From NCBI GenBank assembly GCA_040382055.1, contig JBEIGE010000017.1, positions 7,357 to 71,356 of the forward strand: 64,000 nt of DNA, written 5' to 3'. The notes beneath the pieces were generated by a model. That model was given only the letters and a program-made list of their open reading frames with translations, was not told the origin of the DNA and did no database searches. The position numbers were made by a program, and so were the translations under genes. Source of the stretch: JBEIGE01 sp040382055. Its GTDB lineage: Bacteria; Pseudomonadota; Gammaproteobacteria; Burkholderiales; Burkholderiaceae_C. The first letter of the stretch is position 1; the number at the start of each line of letters is the position of its first letter. Positions 50,658 through 59,040 of the stretch are shown one piece after another.

Positions 50658-52757
50658 CTAGTTTTTAGGATGATCACGCCCGGAGTAACGGGCAATCAGT
50701 GCAGCTTGGGCACCATGAACCTGTCGACGCGGTTTGACGTCCACGCGCTCATAGTTTCCAGTGGGCTTCAGGTCCCAGGCGTCCACACCGTCATGCAAAC
50801 TGGCTACCAGGCATTCGTCAATGATTCTGCGGCGTAAAACAGGATCATTGACAGGCCAGGCCAGCTCCACACGGCGCATCATGTTCCGATTCATCCAGTC
50901 TGCGCTGGACAAATAGAGCTCCTCAATCTCGTCAACACGAAAATAAAATACCCGTGAGTGTTCAAGAAAACGGCCAATGATGGAACGTACTCGAATGTTC
51001 TCGGTCTGTCCCGCGACTTGTGCAGGCAACATACAGGCCCCACGAACAATGAGATCGATTTTGACGCCGCTTTGACCTGCGCGAATCAAGGCACGTATGA
51101 GCTCTTCATCGGTCAAGGCATTCATTTTCCCGATGATTCGCGCAGACTTTCCTTGAGCTGCAGCGGCACCCAATGCGTCAATCTTGTTGATCAATTTCCT
51201 GTGCAAGTGCAAAGGGGCTAACCATATTCGGTTGAGTCGCGGTAGACGACTCTGACCAGCCAGGTGCACAAAAATATTTTCAACGTCCGAAGTGATTGCC
51301 ACGTCGGTCGTGAGGTGGCTGATATCGGTGTAAAGCCTAGCGGTACTGGGGTTGTAATTACCCGTAGAAAGATGGGCATAACGCCTGAATTGCCGGCCCT
51401 CGCGGCGGGTAATCAGCATCATTTTGGCGTGCGTCTTCAGACCGACAATGCCATATAGAACCTGCGCACCAATCGATTCCAGCATTTCAGCCCAGTTGAT
51501 ATTAGCCTCTTCGTCAAATCGCGCCTTGAGTTCCACTACCACGGTCACCTCTTTCCCACGCCTGACCGCTTCACGCAGAAGGTTCATCAGTTCAGAGTTA
51601 GAGCCAGTGCGGTAGATGGTCTGCTTTATCGCCAGAACCAAAGGATCATTAACTGCCTCGCGAAGGAACTCAAGTACCCCATCAAAACTCTCATAGGGCT
51701 GGTGAATGATGACATCACCTTGCTTAAGCTGCTCAAAAATTGAATGCCCTGCAACAAGTTGTCGAGGATAGCAACCAGTAAAGGGAGGGAATCTGAGTTT
51801 GGGCCTGTCAAGCAGATCGACCAGCTGTGTCAATCGAACAAGGTTGACGGGACCATGAACGCGATAAAGCGATTCTTTAGGCAGTTCAAACTGGGTTAGC
51901 AAAAAGTTCGAAAGAAACTCGGAACAACCGGCCGAGACTTCAAGGCGAACCGCCTGTCCGTAGTGGCGATGAACGAGGCCCTGCCTTAAAGCAGTTCGCA
52001 GGTTTTGAACGTCGTCCTCATCAACCGCCAGATCTGAATGCCGTGTAACCCTGAACTGGGAGAATTGTCCTACGTCCCGGCCCGGGAAAAGTTGATCAAG
52101 ATGTGAGCGGATCACACTCGATAGTGAGACAAAAAGGCTTCGCCCTGCGGATATCTCCACAGGTAACTGAATAACCCTTGGCAAGGCACGTGGGACTTTG
52201 ACAATTGCAATTTCGTTTTTTCGTCCAAATGCATCAAAACCGGTCAACCGAACAATAAAATTTAAAGATTTATTGGCTACCTGAGGAAATGGGTGAGCAG
52301 GGTCGAGTCCCACAGGAACCAGCATGGGGCGCACCTCTCGTTCGAAATAGCGCTTGACCCAGAGTCTTTGCGCTGGATTTCTATCCCCATGCGCAACGAT
52401 CTTGATGCCGTTTTTCTCAAACGTCGGCATCAACACGTCGTTGTAAAGCGCATATTGCCTGTCGACCAAATCATGAACCGCGCGAGACAGACGTATAAAT
52501 GATCGCGCAGTAAATACGCCGCTCTCCTCGTTAGCTTTATTTGCTGCCAGATGGAGTTCGGCTCTAACCTCAAAAAACTCATCCAAGTTTGACGAAACAA
52601 TACACAAATACCTGAGTCGTTCCAGCAACGGCACGTCCTCCCGGCAAGCCCAGTTGAAGACCCGCTCGTTAAAAGCCAGAATGCTGTGGTCTCGATCGAG
52701 CAATTCAATAGGTTGGTAAGGCACTATTGCTTGTTCTGTGGGGACTGGAGACAACAT
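50658..52757 (-). CDS. ppk1: Polyphosphate kinase 1
   Basis: A 699-residue PPK1, which makes inorganic polyphosphate from ATP. The N-domain has SNLDEFFEVRAELH; the catalytic core has the autophosphorylated histidine in RRYAHLSTGNYNPSTARLY, and the C-terminal domain has IIGRFLEHSRVFYFRV with the second conserved histidine. Length fits the family (about 690). I take ATG 52757; a TTG at 52766 would add three residues. A PHO-box-like array lies in the 80 bases between this gene and agt on the same strand. Confidence 0.95.
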   Translation of the reverse strand: MLSPVPTEQAIVPYQPIELLDRDHSILAFNERVFNWACREDVPLLERLRYLCIVSSNLDEFFEVRAELHLAANKANEESGVFTARSFIRLSRAVHDLVDRQYALYNDVLMPTFEKNGIKIVAHGDRNPAQRLWVKRYFEREVRPMLVPVGLDPAHPFPQVANKSLNFIVRLTGFDAFGRKNEIAIVKVPRALPRVIQLPVEISAGRSLFVSLSSVIRSHLDQLFPGRDVGQFSQFRVTRHSDLAVDEDDVQNLRTALRQGLVHRHYGQAVRLEVSAGCSEFLSNFLLTQFELPKESLYRVHGPVNLVRLTQLVDLLDRPKLRFPPFTGCYPRQLVAGHSIFEQLKQGDVIIHQPYESFDGVLEFLREAVNDPLVLAIKQTIYRTGSNSELMNLLREAVRRGKEVTVVVELKARFDEEANINWAEMLESIGAQVLYGIVGLKTHAKMMLITRREGRQFRRYAHLSTGNYNPSTARLYTDISHLTTDVAITSDVENIFVHLAGQSRLPRLNRIWLAPLHLHRKLINKIDALGAAAAQGKSARIIGKMNALTDEELIRALIRAGQSGVKIDLIVRGACMLPAQVAGQTENIRVRSIIGRFLEHSRVFYFRVDEIEELYLSSADWMNRNMMRRVELAWPVNDPVLRRRIIDECLVASLHDGVDAWDLKPTGNYERVDVKPRRQVHGAQAALIARYSGRDHPKN

Positions 52758-52796
52758 GACGGTCAATCGCTTAAGGAGTTAAAACGTTTACATTGT

Positions 52797-52825
52797 TTTT
52801 CAAATTAATGTCAATTTCGTGACAA
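52797..52825 (-). promoter_or_regulatory. PHO-box-like array before ppk
   Basis: On the minus strand TTGTCAC (52825-52819), TTGACAT (52814-52808) and TTGAAAA (52803-52797) repeat every 11 bp with 4-bp spacers. TTGACA at 52814-52809 could also act as an ordinary -35, with TAAACG as a weak -10 about 18 bases on. The site lies between agt and ppk. Confidence 0.55.
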
Positions 52826-52836
52826 ATCGAAGTAAA

Positions 52837-53898
52837 TCAAGGAGATATTGTGAACTTGTCCTTGGGTGATTCAAGATTCACAGGGACCAAATGCTCCCTG
52901 AACATTTGACTGGCTGAAGACCAGCTAAAAAATTCCGCCCTTTGGCGAGCTTCATGACGGGGTATTTTTAGTGCCGCACACCAGGCACTTTTCAGGTCTT
53001 CGTGCAAGCAACCGCCCTTGATCTGATCGCTGTGCCAGCCTAACACTTCCAAAGGCCCATCGACGGGATAAGCCGCAACAGGGGTTCCCGTAGACATGGC
53101 CTCGAGCATCACCAAGCCGAAAGTTTCTGATTTGCTTGGCATAACAAACAGATCAGCAGACGCATAGATGCCTGCCAACTCATCACGCGCAAGAACACCC
53201 AGCCAGTGGACTTGAGGATATTGCTTTTTGAGGTTGAGCTCCAGAGGCCCTACCCCGCAAACCACCTTGCTACCTGGAACATCTAGATCAAGAAAAGCTT
53301 GTATATTTTTTTCATACGACACCCTGCCGACAAAAAGAGAAACAGGTCGTGGAAGGGATCCGAGCTTGGGATGAACCTGAACCTTCTCATGGAACTTGAA
53401 CAAGGCCATGTCTACACCATGCGTCCAGTTTTTCAAATGCCGAAAACCCCGTCGTTTGAGCATTTCCAAGACGCCCTGGGTCGGGACCATCACACCAGAT
53501 GAAGGTTTATGAAAGTGACGGAACAACGCGTAGCCCCAAGAAAGTGGCACTTTCAGAGCGGCATTGAGTATTTCAGGAAACTTGGTATGAAAGGCTGTGG
53601 TGAAAGCCAGTTTGTTCTTCAGGCAATACGAACGAGCTGCCCAGCCCAAAGGCCCTTCGGTGGCAATGTGTATGGCATCCGGCGACATCTTAGACAACAA
53701 CTCTTTGACGACACCCGCAGGCCTCACGGCGATATCAATACCAGGGTAGCCCGGACAAGCGCGCGTGGTGAATTGTCCAGGGTGAATGACTTCAATCACA
53801 TGCCCGGCTTTCTCCAACTCACTCACCAATTCAACCAGGGTCGTTACAACGCCGTTGACTTGGGGCAACCAGGCATCTGTCACCAGCGCAATTTTCAT
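52837..53898 (-). CDS. agt: Agt-like lipid glycosyltransferase (GT4)
   Basis: A 353-residue GT-B glycosyltransferase. Motifs: LVTDAWLPQVNGVVTTLVEL, HIATEGPLGWAARSYCL, LFVGRVSYEKNIQAFL and PSKSETFGLVMLEAMSTGTP with the EX7E pair. Coupling to plcP (ATGA overlap at 53895-53898) is the arrangement reported in Agrobacterium and marine alphaproteobacteria, where Agt adds glucose, galactose or glucuronate to diacylglycerol made by PlcP when phosphate is scarce. The sugar used here is not visible; a Pho-linked ugd in the window suggests UDP-glucuronate is available. Databases are likely to call it just a group 1 glycosyltransferase. Confidence 0.8.
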   Translation of the reverse strand: MKIALVTDAWLPQVNGVVTTLVELVSELEKAGHVIEVIHPGQFTTRACPGYPGIDIAVRPAGVVKELLSKMSPDAIHIATEGPLGWAARSYCLKNKLAFTTAFHTKFPEILNAALKVPLSWGYALFRHFHKPSSGVMVPTQGVLEMLKRRGFRHLKNWTHGVDMALFKFHEKVQVHPKLGSLPRPVSLFVGRVSYEKNIQAFLDLDVPGSKVVCGVGPLELNLKKQYPQVHWLGVLARDELAGIYASADLFVMPSKSETFGLVMLEAMSTGTPVAAYPVDGPLEVLGWHSDQIKGGCLHEDLKSAWCAALKIPRHEARQRAEFFSWSSASQMFREHLVPVNLESPKDKFTISP

Positions 53899-54764
53899 AC
53901 GCCAGCCTTTACCGGTGTAGGGTTGAATTCAGGGTTTTCAGAAGATGTTTCCCAAAAAATCAACTCCAGACGGCCGTCGAAATGCTCTACGAGTGCCGAA
54001 CGGCTTTCGACCCAATCGCCATCATTGCAATAAAGCACGCCGTCTATCTCTCGCATTTCGGCCCGATGAATATGGCCACAAACCACGCCGTGATGACCCC
54101 GACGGCGGGCTTCATGAGCCACAGCCACTTCGAAATCCATCACATAGTTAAGCGCCTTCTTGACTTTTTGCTTGAGGTATTGCGAAAGCGACCAATAAGG
54201 CAAGCCCAGACGATTGCGCAGATGGTTCAGATGCCGGTTGAGTCGCAGTGTGAATTCATAAAGGTAATCACCCACATAAGCCAACCATTTTGCGCATTGA
54301 ATCACACCGTCAAAGTAGTCGCCGTGCATGATCCAGAAGCGGCGTCCATCCGCCATGACGTGAACAGCATCTTCAACCACATCAATACCGCCAAACTGAT
54401 GACCGATAAAGCCACGGGCAAACTCGTCGTGATTACCTGGAACATAAATGACCTTGCATCCCTTGCGTGCACTGCGCAGCAATTTCTGGACTACGTCATT
54501 GTGTTCCTGTGGCCAATACCAACGTCGACGCAGTTGCCAACCGTCCACGATGTCACCAACCAAGTACAAATAATCGCTGGGATGCGACTTCATGAACGCA
54601 AGTAGCGCCTTAGCCTGGCAGCCGGGTGTGCCGAGATGCAAATCGGAAATAAAAATACTGCGAAAGCGCTTGCCAGGGCTGTTGTCATCATCCGCAACAT
54701 GGGCCTCTCCTGCGGGCGTGTCCCCTAACCAGGGAGACACTGACTCAAAGGTGGCTCTCATCAT
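53895..54764 (-). CDS. plcP: PlcP-type metallophosphoesterase (phospholipase C)
   Basis: A 289-residue calcineurin-like phosphoesterase. Metal motifs are SDLHLGTPGCQA, VGDIVDGWQLRRRWYWPQE, VPGNHDEFARGF, MHGDYFDGV and VCGHIHRAEMREIDGV. The WYWPQEHNDVVQKLL and GDWVESRSALVEHFDG stretches are those of PlcP, which removes the head group from phospholipids to give diacylglycerol during phosphate starvation, rather than LpxH of lipid A synthesis, for which it is often mistaken. It overlaps olsB and agt by four bases each, so all three are translated together. Confidence 0.85.
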   Translation of the reverse strand: MMRATFESVSPWLGDTPAGEAHVADDDNSPGKRFRSIFISDLHLGTPGCQAKALLAFMKSHPSDYLYLVGDIVDGWQLRRRWYWPQEHNDVVQKLLRSARKGCKVIYVPGNHDEFARGFIGHQFGGIDVVEDAVHVMADGRRFWIMHGDYFDGVIQCAKWLAYVGDYLYEFTLRLNRHLNHLRNRLGLPYWSLSQYLKQKVKKALNYVMDFEVAVAHEARRRGHHGVVCGHIHRAEMREIDGVLYCNDGDWVESRSALVEHFDGRLELIFWETSSENPEFNPTPVKAGV

Positions 54765-55609
54765 TTCCCGAGGAATCTCTTGCGGTATCTCAGAGGCATG
54801 TCTGCTACGCGCATGAACATGGGCAAGTCAGCAGAGTTGAAATCTGGATCCCAAGCGGGCGGCCCCAAGACTTTGGCTCCAAGGCGAAGATAGCCCTTGA
54901 TCAGCGCTGGCGGCTCTATCAGCAGTGAGCCATCGAGGGCATCTACAGGCAAAGGCAGTCGCGGCCTGACATGACAATCGATAGGCGCGAGATGGGTTTG
55001 CCGAAGTTGGTGCCAAATGCTGGCCGCTGCATCACCACCTACAACTCCGTTATGCATCATGGGAATGCTGGCACAACCAATCATGGTGTCGAGCTGATTG
55101 GCCACCATGAACTCGGTCAAAGCACCCCATAGCGCCATGATCACGGCGCCCTGCCGATGGTCCGGATGAACACAACTGCGACCGAGTTCAACCATACGCT
55201 CGCGCAATGATCTCAAACGGGTCAAATCAAACTCAAGATCGCTGTACGTACTGCCGATCCGCTTGGCTTGCGCTGGAGTCAAGACACGATAAGTTCCCAC
55301 AACTTCGTTGCTGACAAGATCGCGAACCAGTAGATGCTCACAAAAATCGTCAAAGATATCGACGTCGTGGCCGCTTACGGGTGTGTTGAGCCGGGCACCC
55401 ATTTCGCCTGCAAAAACCATGAACCTCAAACGCTGCGCTTGGCGAACTTCATCCTGATGCTGTGCCCACGAAACGGCAATGCCGCCACGCTCCTTCGGGA
55501 CAATTGAATCGCTGGTTGGACCATGGAGATGTTGATCCGGTCGATGAAGTGACCCCCTGGGCAAGCCTATGAGTGACAAGGGACCTGTTGGGTTAGGCAG
55601 TTCTTTCAT
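54761..55609 (-). CDS. olsB: Ornithine N-alpha-acyltransferase OlsB (lyso-ornithine lipid synthase)
   Basis: A 282-residue GNAT-fold acyltransferase. RQAQRLRFMVFAGEMGARL, DIFDDFCEHLLVRD, VGTYRVLTPAQAKRIG and MVELGRSCVHPDHRQG are OlsB blocks. OlsB transfers a 3-hydroxyacyl chain from acyl carrier protein to ornithine, the first step of the phosphorus-free ornithine lipids. The second enzyme, OlsA, is not in the window. AAAGGA is well placed before ATG 55609. It is the first gene of olsB-plcP-agt, 69 bases after phoX and behind phoX's terminator. FeeM-type N-acyl amino acid synthases are related alternatives. Confidence 0.85.
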   Translation of the reverse strand: MKELPNPTGPLSLIGLPRGSLHRPDQHLHGPTSDSIVPKERGGIAVSWAQHQDEVRQAQRLRFMVFAGEMGARLNTPVSGHDVDIFDDFCEHLLVRDLVSNEVVGTYRVLTPAQAKRIGSTYSDLEFDLTRLRSLRERMVELGRSCVHPDHRQGAVIMALWGALTEFMVANQLDTMIGCASIPMMHNGVVGGDAAASIWHQLRQTHLAPIDCHVRPRLPLPVDALDGSLLIEPPALIKGYLRLGAKVLGPPAWDPDFNSADLPMFMRVADMPLRYRKRFLGK

Positions 55610-55638
55610 TTTTTTCCTTTGTAGATCGAAGTCAAGAT

Positions 55639-55662
55639 ATAAAAAAGCCCCGGTGAAGGGGC
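55639..55662 (-). terminator. Terminator between phoX and olsB
   Basis: On the minus strand GCCCC-TTCACC-GGGGC is followed by TTTTTT. It lies inside the 69-base gap between phoX and olsB. No promoter or PHO box was recognised between it and olsB, so the downstream operon may rely on readthrough. Confidence 0.82.
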
Positions 55663-55678
55663 TGGAAGGGTTGGCTGG

Positions 55679-57595
55679 TCAAGTGCCGACAATGCCGCCG
55701 TCCTTGCGGCGAATGACCACAGTGGATGAACGCGGTCGCCCGCCTGCAGGTCCGTCAGGCCAAGTGCTGACTGCTTGCGGCTTGGATGGGTCGCTTCGTT
55801 CACTGGCGGTTTCACCGGGGTGCTGGATGTTGACGAAGACGGCCCGCCGATCAGGTGTGAAGGAAATTCCCGTGATCTCACAGCCGGAAGGTCCTGTTAA
55901 GAAACGCTTGGTTTCGCCGGTCGTGGGATCAGCGCACAGCATCATGTTGTTGCCAATATTTTGGTACGCACCTTTGTTCATCACCGATGTCGATATATCG
56001 GTCTGTATCCAGAGCAAACCACTTTCATCAAATGAAAGACCATCAGGACTGCCATACATATCGCCCTTGATGGAGCCACGATGTTCACCCTTTTGAGCAT
56101 CGGGATCGCCAGCCAGGGCAAAGTGCATCCAGCGAAATTCAGTGGCTCCAGCATCACCCCCGATAGCACCACCTTCACGCCACCGAATAATGTGCCCCAT
56201 GATGTTGTCTGTTCGTGGATTTGCATCGTTGACATCGCGACCCGGTTGCCCACGCAAGCTGTTGTTGGTCAGAGTTGCGAACACTTCACCGTTTTGGGGG
56301 TGAACAGCAATCCACTCCGGCCTGTCCATACGGGTTGCGCCCACAGCATCTGCAGCCTGTCGGGTTCTGATCAGAATATCCGCCTGAGTCAAAAAACCTT
56401 TGTCGGCCGTCAAACCGTTTTCACCCTGCACCAAAGCAAGCCATCTGCCAAATCCTTTGCTGTCAAATCGCGCCACATACAGCGTGCCATGATCAAGCAA
56501 AGACTGATTAGACTTGAAACCACCGGGCTTGACTTTGTCTCTGGAGACAAATTTATAGATGTACTCAAAACGTTCGTCGTCTCCCATATAAACCACAGCG
56601 CGACCATCCCGCGTTAAGGTTGTTGTGGCACCTTCGTGTTTGATTCGGCCCAGGGCTGTACGCTTGACAGGCTTTTGATGTGGGTCCATAGGGTCAATCT
56701 CGACCACCCAACCAAAACGATGCGGTTCGTTGGGATGCTTGACCGCATCAAAGCGCTCATCGTGCTCATGCCATCGGTAACCCCAGCCCTGGTGGCGAAG
56801 CCCATACCGCCGTTCGTCTTCTGTTGGCTTTTCTCGAACTGAAAAATAGCCGTTCCAGTTTTCCTCACAGGTCAGATAGGTTCCCCAGGGTGTACTTCCA
56901 GACGCGCAATTATTCAAAGTACCCAAAACCTGAGTTCCAGTGGGATCCGCTGCAGTTTTCAACAATGCGTGGCCGCTGGCAGGGCCACTAAGGGACATAG
57001 GCGTATTGGCTGTGATGCGCCTTGCATAGCGTGAGCTTGGCATAACGCGCCACCGACCCTGGCGTTCAACCACTTCGACCACACTGACACCATGTGCTAC
57101 TTGGGATTTACGCACCTTGTCTGCCGACCAATTGGACATGCCATCAACATGCAAAAGACCATCGTCGGTGTACTCATGGTTGATCGCCAATAAACCATGA
57201 CGTGGGTTTTTATCTATAGCGAAAAAAGCCATGCCATCGTGATGCATGCCCGCCTGAAGCGACTGGTCTTGCCAAGTGTTGGAGGCATCTGACTTAAATG
57301 CTGGTGAGCCTGCAGGGTCGCCGACTGGATCACCCCACCGGATCACAACTTCCGCGAAGTATTCCGGGGCTACCACCAGCTTATCGGCCGTAGAAACCGG
57401 TACCGGGGTAAATCCAAGAGGCTTTTCTTTGAATCCACCAGAAGCCAACGAGTGCGAACCCACCAGCATGGCGACCGCAGCTCCGGTGCACTGGAACACT
57501 TTTCTTCGGATGAAGTCGACCTCATGAATTGAGGGGTTGGATGCACGGCTCAGATCATGCAATCCCTCAAATTGACTGCCAAATCCCTGACCCAT
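55679..57595 (-). CDS. phoX: PhoX-family alkaline phosphatase (DUF839)
   Basis: A 638-residue PhoX-type phosphatase that releases phosphate from organic esters outside the cytoplasm, using calcium and iron rather than zinc. The N-terminus has a twin-arginine signal (DFIRRKVFQCTGAAVAML, near residues 27-45) after a long polar lead, so it should be exported folded through Tat. NNCASGSTPWGTYLTCEENW holds the cysteine pair that ligates iron in characterised PhoX, and later ATTTLTRDGRAVVYMGDDE and SPDGLSFDESGLLWIQTD are family blocks. AGGAG precedes ATG 57595, and a three-heptamer PHO box lies 59 bases upstream. Confidence 0.92.
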   Translation of the reverse strand: MGQGFGSQFEGLHDLSRASNPSIHEVDFIRRKVFQCTGAAVAMLVGSHSLASGGFKEKPLGFTPVPVSTADKLVVAPEYFAEVVIRWGDPVGDPAGSPAFKSDASNTWQDQSLQAGMHHDGMAFFAIDKNPRHGLLAINHEYTDDGLLHVDGMSNWSADKVRKSQVAHGVSVVEVVERQGRWRVMPSSRYARRITANTPMSLSGPASGHALLKTAADPTGTQVLGTLNNCASGSTPWGTYLTCEENWNGYFSVREKPTEDERRYGLRHQGWGYRWHEHDERFDAVKHPNEPHRFGWVVEIDPMDPHQKPVKRTALGRIKHEGATTTLTRDGRAVVYMGDDERFEYIYKFVSRDKVKPGGFKSNQSLLDHGTLYVARFDSKGFGRWLALVQGENGLTADKGFLTQADILIRTRQAADAVGATRMDRPEWIAVHPQNGEVFATLTNNSLRGQPGRDVNDANPRTDNIMGHIIRWREGGAIGGDAGATEFRWMHFALAGDPDAQKGEHRGSIKGDMYGSPDGLSFDESGLLWIQTDISTSVMNKGAYQNIGNNMMLCADPTTGETKRFLTGPSGCEITGISFTPDRRAVFVNIQHPGETASERSDPSKPQAVSTWPDGPAGGRPRSSTVVIRRKDGGIVGT

Positions 57596-57653
57596 TGTGT
57601 ACTCCTACTTTTGAAACAATGGACTTATTTTGGCGGGCTTGAGTTACATAAAT

Positions 57654-57682
57654 ATGGCTTTTTGATGTCTTTTTGATGACAG
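57654..57682 (-). promoter_or_regulatory. PHO box before phoX
   Basis: On the minus strand CTGTCAT (57682-57676), AAGACAT (57671-57665) and AAGCCAT (57660-57654) repeat every 11 bp, separated by identical CAAA spacers. TATGTA or CATATT downstream may serve as the -10. The phoX ATG is 59 bases further on. Confidence 0.7.
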
Positions 57683-57700
57683 CTCTAGACTAGATAAGAC

Positions 57701-59035
57701 TTATGAAGACTCAATTACATTGGCCAAACGATGGGCACAGGCCTTGGACTGGATGGGATCCTTGGCTTCCACCATAACGCGAACCACAGGCTCCGTCCCG
57801 CTTGGCCGTATCAGCACCCTGCCCGTTGTACCGAGTTCGGCCTCTACTGATTTGAGCGCTTGTATAAATTGCGGCTTGCTTTTCCAATCTGCTCCGGCAG
57901 CCAGAGGAACATTGATCAGGGTTTGGGGAAACAGGGTCACTTGCGACAGTAGTTCTGACATAGTTTTCCCACTGCGAACGCAGGTCTGAAGCACCTGCAG
58001 CGCAGAGATCAGACCATCACCAGTCGTGTGCTTGTCCAGGGACAGTAAATGACCAGAGCCTTCGCCGCCGAGCAGCCATTTGTGCTGAAGTAACGCTTCC
58101 AGAACGTAACGATCACCCACTTTGGCACGAACAAACTCAACACCGCGAGCCTTGAAAGCCAGTTCAATCGCCATATTGGTCATAAGCGTACCCACAACGC
58201 CTGGCACATGCTCATTGCGTCCCAACCGGTCATCGGCGATTAAGTACAACAACTCATCACCGTTGTAGAGCCTGCCCTTGGAGTCAATAAGCAGCAGACG
58301 GTCGGCATCACCATCAAGCGCCACGCCATAGTCAGCATGATGGAACTTGACTGAGTCTATGAGTGCCTCGGGGTGTGTTGCCCCGACTTCGTGGTTGATA
58401 TTGAGCCCATCAGGATTACAGCCAATGGCAATCACTTCTGCACCTAATTCATGGAAGACTTTGGGCGCAATGTGATAGGCCGCTCCATGGGCAGCATCCA
58501 CAACGATCTTGATGCCTTTAAGGCTCAAATCGCTGGCAAATGTACTTTTGCAAAATTCGATGTATCGGCCTGCCGCATCGTCCAGTCTTCTGGCTTTACC
58601 CAGGTTGCTGGAACTCTCCCATTTGGGCGGCTCAACCAGTATCTCTTCGACCGATTGCTCCCAATCGTCAGGCAGTTTAGTGCCCAAAGCGCTGAAAAAC
58701 TTGATGCCGTTGTCTTCATAGGGGTTATGACTTGCGCTGATAACTACCCCCAGCGAAGCACGCTGGGCCCGGGTAAGGTAAGCAACACCGGGCGTTGGCA
58801 CGGGGCCCAATAGCACAACGTCTACACCGGCAGAATTAAAACCACTCTCAAGCGCACTCTCAAGCATGTAGCCGGAGATGCGAGTGTCCTTTCCGATCAG
58901 TACGGTAGGTCTCGACTCGGTTTTTTTAAGAACTCGCCCGACTGCATGTGCCAGGCGAAGCACAAAATCCGGCGTAATGGGCGTCTGCCCGACAGTGCCG
59001 CGAATGCCATCTGTACCGAAGTAATGCCTGCTCAT
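57701..59035 (-). CDS. glmM: Phosphoglucosamine mutase
   Basis: A 444-residue alpha-D-phosphohexomutase that converts glucosamine-6-phosphate to glucosamine-1-phosphate for peptidoglycan and lipopolysaccharide. The phosphoserine loop is VVISASHNPYEDNGIKFF near residue 105, the metal loop LDGDADRLLLID, and the C-terminal phosphate site IRPSGTEPVVRVM. I take ATG 59035 (MSRHYFGTDGIRG), which fits the family length; a TTG at 59044 overlaps the folP stop and would add three residues. It follows folP, as in E. coli. Confidence 0.96.
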   Translation of the reverse strand: MSRHYFGTDGIRGTVGQTPITPDFVLRLAHAVGRVLKKTESRPTVLIGKDTRISGYMLESALESGFNSAGVDVVLLGPVPTPGVAYLTRAQRASLGVVISASHNPYEDNGIKFFSALGTKLPDDWEQSVEEILVEPPKWESSSNLGKARRLDDAAGRYIEFCKSTFASDLSLKGIKIVVDAAHGAAYHIAPKVFHELGAEVIAIGCNPDGLNINHEVGATHPEALIDSVKFHHADYGVALDGDADRLLLIDSKGRLYNGDELLYLIADDRLGRNEHVPGVVGTLMTNMAIELAFKARGVEFVRAKVGDRYVLEALLQHKWLLGGEGSGHLLSLDKHTTGDGLISALQVLQTCVRSGKTMSELLSQVTLFPQTLINVPLAAGADWKSKPQFIQALKSVEAELGTTGRVLIRPSGTEPVVRVMVEAKDPIQSKACAHRLANVIESS

Positions 59036-59040
59036 TGTGC

